From the NCBI GenBank assembly GCA_018676275.1, contig JABHFC010000071.1:1-13115 (forward strand): 13,115 nucleotides of DNA, read 5' to 3'. Below, piece after piece: positions 1-7,314 of the stretch (its first letter is position 1; the number at the start of each line of letters is the position of its first letter). The notes beneath the pieces are model-generated. The model was not told the DNA's origin, made no database searches, and worked only from the letters and a program-made list of their open reading frames with translations. Made by a program: the position numbers and the translations under genes. The DNA comes from Gammaproteobacteria bacterium (GTDB lineage: Bacteria; Pseudomonadota; Gammaproteobacteria; Eutrophobiales; Eutrophobiaceae).

Positions 1-282
1 GACGAGTTCGTTATCGTTGCGCTCGATACAGATCAGGATACTGCCATCAGGCTCGCGGAAGAATTGCGGAGATTAATTCAAAATACAATATTCGATGGCG
101 GATACAGAGCGACTCTCTCTTTCGGCGTGGCGGAGTTAGGCAAAGAAGAAACACAGGAAGAATGGTTGAGAAATGTCGACAAGGCGCTTTATAACGCAAA
201 ATTGGCTGGACGCAATACCGTTTGTATTAGTGATTCAAGTGAGAGCGCTTTTTACTCCCTGAGAAATCAATCCAGTCATTAA
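1..282 (+). CDS. Diguanylate cyclase GGDEF domain, C-terminal end (5' partial)
   Basis: The reading frame is open from base 1 and gives 93 residues up to TAA at 280-282. It begins with Asp-Glu-Phe, which is the end of the GG(D/E)EF active-site loop, so the window cuts the gene exactly in its signature motif. The later part fits the family: a helix rich in Ala/Glu/Leu, the conserved strand 'TLSFGVAEL', and the C-terminal helix 'VDKALYNAKLAGRNTV', which corresponds to the usual D.ALY.AK..GRN.V. The known role of the family is synthesis of cyclic di-GMP from two GTP. The N-terminal sensor part lies outside the window, so the signal it reads is unknown. An ATG at 64 is internal and is not the start. 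The C-terminal tail after the domain is short (about 17 residues). Confidence 0.93.
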   Translation, partial: DEFVIVALDTDQDTAIRLAEELRRLIQNTIFDGGYRATLSFGVAELGKEETQEEWLRNVDKALYNAKLAGRNTVCISDSSESAFYSLRNQSSH

Positions 283-372
283 TGCTTGACGGCATACCAG
301 CCTATTTAGGATGAAACTTGATTTAGGAACTTAAGAAAACCTTATATAGTCAGTAATGAATATTCTTCCTGC

Positions 373-401
373 TTGAAAGAGTAGATAAAACACTGTAGTT
401 T
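373..401 (+). promoter_or_regulatory. Possible sigma70 promoter upstream of the small frame
   Basis: TTGAAA at 373-378 is separated by 17 bases from TAGTTT at 396-401. The -35 part is reasonable and the -10 part is poor. If used, transcription would start near 408, just before the strong ribosome-binding site at 425-431 and about 55 bases before the LexA box. This is inference from spacing and partial consensus only. Confidence 0.25.
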
Positions 402-436
402 TGGTGCTGCCAACTAGCCGTAACAAGGAGGAATTT

Positions 437-526
437 ATGGGTAGAACACATTTCAATTCTCATACTGTAATTATTTACAGTAATCTAAAAATCTTCTTCG
501 CTCTAATTCGAAAAATGAGCCATTAA
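437..526 (+). CDS. Small frame (29 aa) with very strong Shine-Dalgarno; hypothetical or leader peptide
   Basis: ATG at 437 follows AAGGAGG at 425-431 with a 5-base spacer, the best ribosome-binding site in the window. The frame runs 29 codons to TAA at 524-526. The peptide is basic with a short hydrophobic stretch in the middle (VIIYSN then IFFALI) and ends in RKMSH. I do not recognise it. The LexA-type palindrome at 463-482 lies inside the frame. It ends 41 bases before the ATG of the adenylate-forming enzyme, so it could be a leader peptide, a small SOS-controlled protein, or a chance frame behind a chance purine run. Codon statistics say nothing at this length. Confidence 0.35.
   Translation: MGRTHFNSHTVIIYSNLKIFFALIRKMSH
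463..482 (+). promoter_or_regulatory. LexA (SOS) box, near-consensus
   Basis: The site reads TACTGTAA-TTAT-TTACAGTA: a perfect 8-bp inverted repeat around 4 bases. It has the exact CTGT-N8-ACAG core, an all-AT centre, and TA at both outer ends. Compared with the E. coli consensus (TACTGT, then alternating TA, then ACAGTA) it matches 17 of 20 positions, and the three differences are A/T swaps in the centre. It sits 85 bases upstream of the ATG at 568, within the usual range for LexA operators, in the gap after the GGDEF gene. TGTAAT at 466-471 inside the box could serve as a -10 element, but no good -35 is seen. The match is observed; LexA control is inferred. Confidence 0.72.
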
Positions 527-567
527 CTCCTTATCCTGTTAATTCGAAATCCGGCATAGGAAGCTTG

Positions 568-2076
568 ATGATGATAAATCGCTTTATTGAACGATTGAAG
601 CGGCGTTTATTATCTTATTACTCCGCCAATATGCATAAGAAGAGAAGCATTAAGCATGCTTTGTCCATTTTTAATGAAACCCTTGCCCGGGTTCCCGCAT
701 ACGAGATTTTTCTTAGCGATAATAAAGCTGAAAACATTATTGTAAACTCGATAAGTTCTTTCGAGCAGCTTCCTTTAATCGACAAGAAGAATTATCTGCA
801 AAAATATCCTATTGAACAGCTTTGCCTGGATGGAACAATTAAGGACAAATATTTGATTGAAGGTAGCAGCGGTCTTAGCGGCAATCGATCCTATTGGCCA
901 AGATTGAAGAGTGATGATAGTAAGATACCCAATCGTGTAGATTCACTTTTTCGAAGGCATTATCAAATTGACCAGAAACCAACACTGGTTATTGTTGGGT
1001 TGATGCTGGGTGTTTGGGTGTCAGGAGAAAAGATGTCCTGGGCCTTAAGACAAATTGCAATGAATAATAAATATCCATTGACGATTATTACCCCTGGAGC
1101 CAATGCCGAAGAGATAATAGAAATCATTAAAAAATTCTCATCCTTATACAAACAAACCATTATTGCTGCTTATCCTCCTTTCATAAAATACCTGACCGAT
1201 CTCGGTGATCAGGAAGATATTAACTGGCGAAAACTGAATATCAGGCTAGTCACGGGTGGTGAATATTTTAGTGAAGAATGGCGTGATTACATGAACAGAA
1301 AACTGGGTCATAGTGAACATGATTTAACAAGTGTTCTGGGTATTTATGGTGCTTCTGAAATGAGTACTATGATGGGACACGAAACGCCATTTTCCATATT
1401 GGTAAAAAAACTGGCGCATAAGAATCGCGAGTTGGCGGAAGACCTTTTTGGGCTTCACAGTCCCTTGCCCGCTCTGTGTCAATATAACCCTTCAGAATAT
1501 TATATTGAGTCTGTTGATAATGAGTTAGTGTTTTCATCTTTGACTGCAATACCTCTCGTTCGTTACAACATTCATGATCGGGGCGGTTTAATATCTTTCG
1601 ATGAGATTCAGAAAATTGTTTCTGATCATGGTTATGATGTATTAGCAATGCTGTCTGAATACGGTTATCCAGATAAAAATATTATTAAACTTCCTTTTCT
1701 TTATGTCTGGGGAAGAGGTGATGGTTCTGCGCTAATTTATGGAGCAGTTATCTATTCCGAAAACATCAAGGCAATTCTGGATAACTCGAGTATTTCCGGC
1801 AGTTGGACGGGATTGTTCAGGTTGGAGCATCGGACTGATGCTGAACACAACGAATTTTTACAGCTGAAGATAGAACTCAGTATAGGGGTTGAAGCAAGCA
1901 GCGAGCTCGAGAATTCGTTTTTGGAGATTATTACAGTCGGGTTGGAGGAACAAAATACTGACTATCGGGCCTTGAGAAAAGTAATAGGTGATAAGGCCTT
2001 ACTTGAAATACAACTTTATCCTTATCAAGATGCGGAAATTATACAAGGAGATACGGTCAAACACCGCTACGTATAG
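568..2076 (+). CDS. PaaK/CapK-like adenylate-forming enzyme, substrate unknown
   Basis: This is a 502-residue ANL-superfamily protein related to phenylacetate-CoA ligase and CapK. Such enzymes activate a carboxylate with ATP to an acyl-adenylate and pass it to CoA or another acceptor. Visible motifs (numbered from ATG 568): the phosphate-binding loop SSGLSG at about 100-105, TGGEYFSEEW near 229-238, YGASE at 260-264 (adenine/acid motif), RYNIHDRG at 332-339 (ribose-binding), GRGDGSALIYGAVIY at about 383-397 (hinge), and a lysine five residues from the end (DTVKHRYV) in the place of the catalytic C-terminal lysine. It is longer than ordinary PaaK (about 430-440). There is no signal peptide. 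ATG 568 or ATG 571 is preferred over TTG 565 because AGGAAG at 558-563 lies 4 or 7 bases before them. No carrier protein, thioesterase or sugar genes flank it, so the substrate cannot be inferred. The LexA-type box at 463-482 suggests SOS control. Confidence 0.85.
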   Translation: MMINRFIERLKRRLLSYYSANMHKKRSIKHALSIFNETLARVPAYEIFLSDNKAENIIVNSISSFEQLPLIDKKNYLQKYPIEQLCLDGTIKDKYLIEGSSGLSGNRSYWPRLKSDDSKIPNRVDSLFRRHYQIDQKPTLVIVGLMLGVWVSGEKMSWALRQIAMNNKYPLTIITPGANAEEIIEIIKKFSSLYKQTIIAAYPPFIKYLTDLGDQEDINWRKLNIRLVTGGEYFSEEWRDYMNRKLGHSEHDLTSVLGIYGASEMSTMMGHETPFSILVKKLAHKNRELAEDLFGLHSPLPALCQYNPSEYYIESVDNELVFSSLTAIPLVRYNIHDRGGLISFDEIQKIVSDHGYDVLAMLSEYGYPDKNIIKLPFLYVWGRGDGSALIYGAVIYSENIKAILDNSSISGSWTGLFRLEHRTDAEHNEFLQLKIELSIGVEASSELENSFLEIITVGLEEQNTDYRALRKVIGDKALLEIQLYPYQDAEIIQGDTVKHRYV

Positions 2077-2103
2077 TCAAAGTTAAAGCGATATTAATGA
2101 GGC

Positions 2104-2139
2104 GAAAATTAAATATCCTTTTCGAAAAATATTAATTTC
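2104..2139. terminator. Weak AT-rich hairpin between convergent genes
   Basis: Between the convergent stop codons, AAAATTAAATAT and ATATTAATTT can pair with one bulge around CCTTTTCGAAAA (itself containing the palindrome TTTTCGAAAA, 2119-2128). The stem has almost no G or C, so it would be a weak terminator at best. No better candidate exists in this gap. Confidence 0.22.
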
Positions 2140-3275
2140 TAATCTTTAAGCCCCAGACGACGAAGTAAACGTTCGCGTTTGTTAAGCCACCAGCCGAATT
2201 GCGGTTTCCAGAGAGAAAAGTCATTGTCGATACCAAGTTCCTGGGCTGCATGTAAGGGCCAATTTGGGTTGCTTAGTACTTCTCTTGCAATTGCCACCAG
2301 GTCAGCGCTTTCCTTTTCAATAATCTCATTAGCCGACTGTGCTTGCCAGATAAGCCCTACAGCCATTGTGAGAATATCTGCTTTTTCACGCACCTCCTTT
2401 GCAAGCGGAGCTTGAAAAGCAGGACCGAGTGGGATTTTCTGCTGTTTCTCAGAACCACCAATGCCACCGGAAGAACAATCGATAAGATCAACGCCTGCTT
2501 CTTTCAGTTTTTTTGCGAATTCAATCGTATCATTTATCTCCCAACCGCCTTCTATCCAGTCAGTGGCAGAGAGTCGAAAAAACAATGGTTTGTTCTCCGG
2601 CCAAACCAAACGAATTTCTTCGACCACTTCAATGCTCAGGCGAATACGGTTATCAAATGATCCGCCATATTCATCTGAGCGGGTATTCGCTATGGGGGAA
2701 TAAAACTGATGTAGTAAAAAACCGTGTGCTGCATATATTTCAATTACATCGAATCCAGCATCGAGAGAACGACGGGCAGCGTCTTTGAAATTTTGTTTCA
2801 GCTGTTCGATATCATTTATTGTCATTTGCAGGGGCTGATGCCAGCCTTCAGCATAAGGCTTATTGCCTGGGCCAATAGATTGCCACGGCGCTTCATCTCT
2901 TAACTCTATATCTTCTTCATCTACCGGTGTTTCGCCATGCCAGGGACGACGCTCACTCGCTTTTCGACCCGCATGTGCAAGTTGAATACCTGCAATTGAA
3001 CCCTGTTGTTTTATAAAAGAAGTAAGACGAACAAGTTCTTCAATTTGCCCATTTTCCCAAAGGCCCAAATCACCATGAGTGCGACGCCCACGTTCTTCGA
3101 CTGCTGTTGCTTCGGTAAAGACAAGACCGGCACCGCCGAGTGCGAATCGAGACAAATGCGCAAAATGCCAGTCATTTGCGTAACCGTTTTTTGAAATATA
3201 CTGGCTCATTGGTGATACCACTATCCGGTTTGGAATGCTCACGTCGCGGATTTGTAGCGAATTAAATAGATGCAT
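2139..3275 (-). CDS. Old yellow enzyme family FMN oxidoreductase (YqjM-like class) with altered active site
   Basis: This 378-residue TIM-barrel FMN protein has the length and order of the YqjM/NamA/XenA class of ene-reductases, which reduce activated C=C bonds or related electrophiles with NAD(P)H. Seen: PNRIVVSPMSQY at 15-26, QLAHAGRKAS at 98-107, the segment IEIYAAHGFLLHQFYSPIANTRSDEYGGSFDNR at 178-210 (given here as family landmarks), DCSSGG at 266-271, and AIAREVLSNPNWP at 328-340 for the FMN phosphate end. Three positions differ from YqjM as I remember it: Ser24 where the flavin-tuning Cys26 sits, Tyr181 for the first His of the HxxH substrate pair (His184 is kept), and Phe186 for the proton-donating Tyr169. 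It starts 13 bases after the ABC-transporter stop, so the two are very probably co-transcribed. The Shine-Dalgarno is weak. The substrate is unknown. Confidence 0.9.
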   Translation of the reverse strand: MHLFNSLQIRDVSIPNRIVVSPMSQYISKNGYANDWHFAHLSRFALGGAGLVFTEATAVEERGRRTHGDLGLWENGQIEELVRLTSFIKQQGSIAGIQLAHAGRKASERRPWHGETPVDEEDIELRDEAPWQSIGPGNKPYAEGWHQPLQMTINDIEQLKQNFKDAARRSLDAGFDVIEIYAAHGFLLHQFYSPIANTRSDEYGGSFDNRIRLSIEVVEEIRLVWPENKPLFFRLSATDWIEGGWEINDTIEFAKKLKEAGVDLIDCSSGGIGGSEKQQKIPLGPAFQAPLAKEVREKADILTMAVGLIWQAQSANEIIEKESADLVAIAREVLSNPNWPLHAAQELGIDNDFSLWKPQFGWWLNKRERLLRRLGLKD

Positions 3276-3288
3276 CTTTTACAAACTC

Positions 3289-5124
3289 TTAACTGATATT
3301 TGCCATGGACAGTAGTTCATCAGGCTGCCGTGCTTCACGTTGTTGCAATTCCCACAGACTCGAATAGATACCCTGTTTTTCCAGCAGTTCAACATGGGTT
3401 CCCTGTTCGACTACGCGGCCCTGATCCAGCACCACAATATTATCTGCATCGACAATGGTGGAAAGGCGATGCGCAATGACTAATGTGGTATGACTCTCCG
3501 CTACTTCGCTCAATGCCTCTAATATGGCCTGCTCTGAACTTGAGTCCAGTGAAGAGGTGGCTTCATCGAAGACCATAATGCCGGGGTTCTTCAGCAACAT
3601 CCTGGCAATGGCAATACGCTGTTTCTCTCCGCCGGACACTTTAAGACCACGCTCGCCCACGAGTGTGTCGTAGCCCTCAGGTAACTTGCTGATGAATTGT
3701 TCCAGATGAGCAAGTTGAGTAGCTTTCTCAATGTCATCTTTACTTGCCTCTGGACGACCGTAGGCAATGTTGTAATAGATATTATTATTGAACAGCACAG
3801 TATCCTGCGGAACGACACCAATGGCTGATCGCAGGCTCTGTTGCGTCAAACTACGGATATCCTGGCGGTTAATTGTAATTCGCCCTTCGTCAACGTCATA
3901 AAAACGAAATAACAGGCGAGCTATGGTCGATTTACCTGCACCACTTGGACCAACCACCGCCACTTTTTTTCCAGCGGGAATTTCGAAGGAGATGTCGGAC
4001 AATATTTGACGATCCTCTTTATAGCCAAAGCTGACATTTTCAAATCGTATTTCACCGCCATTCAGAACTAATTCGCCTGCATCGGGTTCATCTTTTATTT
4101 TTGGTTCTTTTCCCAGCAAGGAAAACATATGTTCAATATCAGCAAGTGATTTTTTTATTTCACGATAGACAAAACCAAGAAAATTCAGTGGAATGAATAA
4201 TTGCATCATGTAGGCATTTACAAGCACCAAATCACCTAAAGTCATCTTGCCAGCGCTTACATCATAAGCCGCCAATGTCATCATCGCGGTGATAGAAGCG
4301 GCGATGACAAAGGCCTGACCGGAGTTAAGTGCTGCCATGGAAAGTCTGTTTCTTGCCCTGGCATTTTCCCAGCCAGTCAGGTTTTGATCATATTGCCTGG
4401 CTTCATAATCTTCGTTCCCAAAATATTTTACCGTTTCAAAGTTGAGCAGACTGTCAATGGCACGAGTATTTGTCTGATTGTCCATCTCATTCATTTGTCG
4501 CACGATATCTGTTCGTTTTTCAGTAAGAATGACTGAATAAGCAATATAAAGAATGACTGCAATGAGAATGATCAGGGCATACCAGGCACTGTAATTAGTA
4601 AAAAGAATGATGGTGATAAGAGAGATTTCCAGCAATGTCGGAATTATGTTGAATAACATAAAGCGCATAAGGAAATTGATGCCATTGGTACCGCGCTCGA
4701 TATCGCGCGCCATACCGCCGGTTCGTCGTGATAGATGAAAATCCAGGTCAAGCTTATGCAGGTGTTGAAACAGTTTCAAACCGATGCGATGCATGGCTCT
4801 TTCAGTCACACGACCGAAAATGGTGTCACGAATCTCACCAAACAATATTGTTCCCAGTCGCAATAAACCGTATAGACCCAGAAACAGGATTGGTACCACA
4901 ACGATTTGAGTCTGATTGGAATCCAAAGCATCGACAATATGTTTCATGGCGAAAGGAATCATGACGCTCGCCAGTTTGGCCAGAAGTAGAAATAGCAAGG
5001 CAAGAAAGACTCGCCCTTTAAATTCCATAAAGTAAGGGACGAGACTTTTTATCGCCGTCCAGTCTCCCGACCAACTATTTTTTGTGGTGCTGTCTCCGTG
5101 TCCTCGCATGTCGCTAGTGTACAC
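3289..5124 (-). CDS. ATM1-type ABC half-transporter (fused membrane and ATPase domains)
   Basis: This 611-residue protein has a six-helix membrane domain (about residues 38-325) followed by an ATPase domain. Seen: Walker A GPSGAGKST at 392-400, Q-loop VVPQD at 437-441, signature VSGGEKQRIAIAR at 496-508, Walker B IMVFDEATSSLD at 516-527, and H-loop IAHRLST at 550-556. The segment RAIDSLLNFETVKYFGNEDYE at 221-241 is the hallmark of the ATM1/ABCB7/HMT1 group, whose bacterial members export glutathione-linked metals or sulfur compounds. This separates it from MsbA. Half-transporters work as homodimers in the inner membrane. The frame can open at GTG 5124 or ATG 5109; neither has a clear Shine-Dalgarno, and ATG 5109 is an equally good choice. 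It is followed at once by the OYE-family gene and divergent from hemE. A link to glutathione, metal or electrophile handling is inference. Confidence 0.93.
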   Translation of the reverse strand: MYTSDMRGHGDSTTKNSWSGDWTAIKSLVPYFMEFKGRVFLALLFLLLAKLASVMIPFAMKHIVDALDSNQTQIVVVPILFLGLYGLLRLGTILFGEIRDTIFGRVTERAMHRIGLKLFQHLHKLDLDFHLSRRTGGMARDIERGTNGINFLMRFMLFNIIPTLLEISLITIILFTNYSAWYALIILIAVILYIAYSVILTEKRTDIVRQMNEMDNQTNTRAIDSLLNFETVKYFGNEDYEARQYDQNLTGWENARARNRLSMAALNSGQAFVIAASITAMMTLAAYDVSAGKMTLGDLVLVNAYMMQLFIPLNFLGFVYREIKKSLADIEHMFSLLGKEPKIKDEPDAGELVLNGGEIRFENVSFGYKEDRQILSDISFEIPAGKKVAVVGPSGAGKSTIARLLFRFYDVDEGRITINRQDIRSLTQQSLRSAIGVVPQDTVLFNNNIYYNIAYGRPEASKDDIEKATQLAHLEQFISKLPEGYDTLVGERGLKVSGGEKQRIAIARMLLKNPGIMVFDEATSSLDSSSEQAILEALSEVAESHTTLVIAHRLSTIVDADNIVVLDQGRVVEQGTHVELLEKQGIYSSLWELQQREARQPDELLSMANIS

Positions 5125-5153
5125 AAAGGTAAAGCGCTTTGGGTCTATCTACA

Positions 5154-5171
5154 TTTATTAATATTAATAAA
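5154..5171. promoter_or_regulatory. 18-bp perfect AT-only palindrome in divergent promoter region
   Basis: TTTATTAATATTAATAAA is perfectly self-complementary and lies between the divergent ABC-transporter and hemE genes, about 30 bases from the GTG of the former and 90 bases from the ATG of hemE. A second short palindrome, AAAGCGCTTT at 5131-5140, lies next to it. It does not fit the Fur consensus. It could be an operator of a dimeric regulator or simply AT-rich promoter DNA. Confidence 0.3.
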
Positions 5172-5202
5172 ATTGTACGCGTCTTCTCAGCTGCAATGGA
5201 AA

Positions 5203-5231
5203 GTGAATAAGTAGTGGAATTCGGGTATTAT
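5203..5231 (+). promoter_or_regulatory. Probable hemE promoter
   Basis: TATTAT at 5226-5231 (5 of 6 matches to the sigma70 -10) is 17 bases from GTGAAT at 5203-5208 (3 of 6 at -35). Transcription would begin near 5238, giving a leader of roughly 23 bases before the hemE ATG. No other pair in the gap is clearly better. Confidence 0.35.
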
Positions 5232-5260
5232 TTCCTTATTCAAATCAATCCTTTATCTTT

Positions 5261-6328
5261 ATGAATGCTGAACTGAAAAATGACCGTATGATCCGCGCTT
5301 TATTGCGTCAGCCTGTTGACATGACGCCGGTATGGATCATGCGGCAAGCTGGTCGTTACCTGCCGGAGTATCGCGCTACAAGGGAGAAGGCCGGTGACTT
5401 TATTACTTTGTGTAAGACACCTGAGCTGGCCTGTGAAGTGACCTTGCAACCTCTTGCGAGATTTCCACTGGATGCAGCCATATTATTTTCAGATATCCTC
5501 ACTATTCCCGATGCAATGGGTCTGGGTTTGAGCATTGTCGAGAAACAGGGTCCACAGTTTGCCAGACCGGTACGTAGCAAAGCAGAAATAGAAAAACTGG
5601 CAATGCCCGATCCAGAGACAGATCTTGGATATGTTATGGACGCAGTAAGATTAATTCGTAAAGAACTGGACGGGTCAGTTCCCCTCATTGGATTTGCCGG
5701 GAGTCCGTGGACAATTGCTACCTATATGGTGGAAGGCCAATCGAGCAAGGAGTTTAGCCTGGCCAAAGGTATGCTATACGAAGATCCTTTAACCATGCAC
5801 AAGCTATTGGATCTATTGACAAGATCAATCACCGAGTATCTGAATGCGCAGATAGCAGCCGGTGTGCAGGTTGTAATGGTTTTTGATTCCTGGGGAGGAG
5901 CTTTGTCACAGGCCTGTTATGCGGAATTTTCGCTTGATTATATGAAACAGATTATTGCCGGGCTAAATTGTGATGCAGATGGAAATAGAGTCCCAAGCAT
6001 AGTGTTCACGAAAGGTGGTGGCTTGTGGCTGGATGATATTGCAAATGCAGGCAGCGATGCTATTGGGCTCGACTGGACAATGGATATAGGTGATGCTCGT
6101 AAACAGGTAGGCGATCGTGTCGCCATTCAGGGTAATCTGGATACGGCTGTCCTGTACTCAAATCCAGATGCTATCCGTCAGGAGGTTGCTAGAGTATTAG
6201 CTTCTTATGGACAGGGAAATGGCCATGTGTTCAACCTGGGTCACGGTATCCATCCTGGAATAAACCCTGATAATGTCGCGGCACTGGTTGATGCCGTACA
6301 TGAGTTAAGTCTGCCTTATCATCAATAA
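5261..6328 (+). CDS. hemE: Uroporphyrinogen decarboxylase
   Basis: The cytosolic enzyme removes four carboxyl groups from uroporphyrinogen III to give coproporphyrinogen III in heme synthesis. The 355-residue product is full length and aligns by eye from end to end with the E. coli enzyme. Seen: the N-terminal signature WIMRQAGRYLPEYR (Arg28 and Arg32 bind substrate carboxylates), FSDIL with the catalytic Asp78 (human Asp86), GSPWTIATYMVEG with Tyr155 (human Tyr164), FDSWGG with Ser210 (human Ser219), and FNLGHGI with His328 (human His339). The human equivalents are from memory. ATG 5261 gives the family start NAELKNDRMIRALL; the ribosome-binding site is poor. The DUF368 gene follows after 20 bases, so read-through is likely. 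All key residues are present. Confidence 0.98.
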   Translation: MNAELKNDRMIRALLRQPVDMTPVWIMRQAGRYLPEYRATREKAGDFITLCKTPELACEVTLQPLARFPLDAAILFSDILTIPDAMGLGLSIVEKQGPQFARPVRSKAEIEKLAMPDPETDLGYVMDAVRLIRKELDGSVPLIGFAGSPWTIATYMVEGQSSKEFSLAKGMLYEDPLTMHKLLDLLTRSITEYLNAQIAAGVQVVMVFDSWGGALSQACYAEFSLDYMKQIIAGLNCDADGNRVPSIVFTKGGGLWLDDIANAGSDAIGLDWTMDIGDARKQVGDRVAIQGNLDTAVLYSNPDAIRQEVARVLASYGQGNGHVFNLGHGIHPGINPDNVAALVDAVHELSLPYHQ

Positions 6329-6348
6329 TTTGGGTTGCATATCATATT

Positions 6349-7254
6349 GTGAGAGAAAAGTTAGTCCTGGCAGCAAAAGGTTTTTGTATGGGTGCCGCCG
6401 ATGTGGTGCCCGGTGTCAGCGGTGGGACCATGGCTTTTATTCTGGGTATCTACGCTGAGTTAATCGCTGCAATTAAATCTTTTGACAGCTCCTGGTTGCT
6501 CGCGATATTGCGATTAGATTTTAAAACAGTTGTATCAAAACCCCATTTCGCTTTTATTATTCCTCTCGGAACAGGTCTGTTTTGCGCTTTATTGTTTTTT
6601 ACACGAATCGTCCATTTACCAGTATTACTTCTGGAATATCCCGAACAGATTTACGGTCTATTTTTTGGTCTGATTGTCGGTTCTATCGTTGTGCTTGTTA
6701 GTGATATGAAGAATTTGAAGATCAGAGATTATTTGATGTTACTAACTGGAGTGATAATCGGCCTGATCGTATTCAACCTGGTTCCAACACAAACACCGGA
6801 AACGAGCTGGTTTGTATTTATATCCGGCGCGCTGGCCATTTGCGCCATGATTTTACCGGGTATTTCAGGCTCTTTCATATTGTTAATACTTAACAAGTAC
6901 GCCTATATTTTTAACGCGATAGGCTATTTCAAATTTTCGATTCTCTTTCCTTTTGGTCTGGGTGCTATCGCCGGGTTGCTGATATTCAGCCGCGTTTTAT
7001 CTTACCTGCTGAGCAAATACTATCAAAAAACGATATTGTTCATTGGCGGGTTGTTGATTGCTTCACTCTACGTTATCTGGCCATTTCAGGAACGGGTATA
7101 TACTGTTGTCAGAGAAAAACAGCGCCTCATAGCATCGACACCGATGATGCCGGATGAGTTGTCTCAGACCGTCGTTGTATCATTTGCACTTCTTATTAGT
7201 GGTTTGTTATTTGTAATTACAATTCATCGCTTCAGTGCAAAAAAAGAGCCTTAG
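6349..7254 (+). CDS. DUF368 membrane protein, polyprenyl-phosphate transporter (PopT-like)
   Basis: This 301-residue inner-membrane protein has about eight to nine hydrophobic segments. It carries the DUF368 signature GFCMGAADVVPGVSGGTMAF at 11-30 and its internal repeat MILPGISGSFILL at 168-180, as expected from two inverted halves. The family was recently linked to recycling of undecaprenyl phosphate across the membrane (named PopT, alongside DedA/UptA proteins), so it would support peptidoglycan and surface-glycan synthesis. The assigned start is GTG 6349; a later ATG at 6388 would fall inside the signature and is too late. The Shine-Dalgarno is weak, and the gene lies 20 bases after hemE, probably in the same transcript, although no functional tie with heme synthesis is known to me. 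Confidence 0.9.
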   Translation: MREKLVLAAKGFCMGAADVVPGVSGGTMAFILGIYAELIAAIKSFDSSWLLAILRLDFKTVVSKPHFAFIIPLGTGLFCALLFFTRIVHLPVLLLEYPEQIYGLFFGLIVGSIVVLVSDMKNLKIRDYLMLLTGVIIGLIVFNLVPTQTPETSWFVFISGALAICAMILPGISGSFILLILNKYAYIFNAIGYFKFSILFPFGLGAIAGLLIFSRVLSYLLSKYYQKTILFIGGLLIASLYVIWPFQERVYTVVREKQRLIASTPMMPDELSQTVVVSFALLISGLLFVITIHRFSAKKEP

Positions 7255-7314
7255 AAATTCTGGAGTTGCTGGTCTACACTTAAAGTAATAGTAGTCAGAA
7301 AATGAGAGGAGCCA

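Noticed and set aside
413..431. AGCCGTAACAAGGAGG resembles part of the 16S rRNA 3' region
   Set aside because: Only about ten bases agree and no other rRNA sequence flanks it; the AAGGAGG is better read as a Shine-Dalgarno.
2179..2788. Several overlapping plus-strand frames opposite the OYE gene
   Set aside because: All are antisense to conserved motifs of a clear coding region, with no Shine-Dalgarno or recognisable product.
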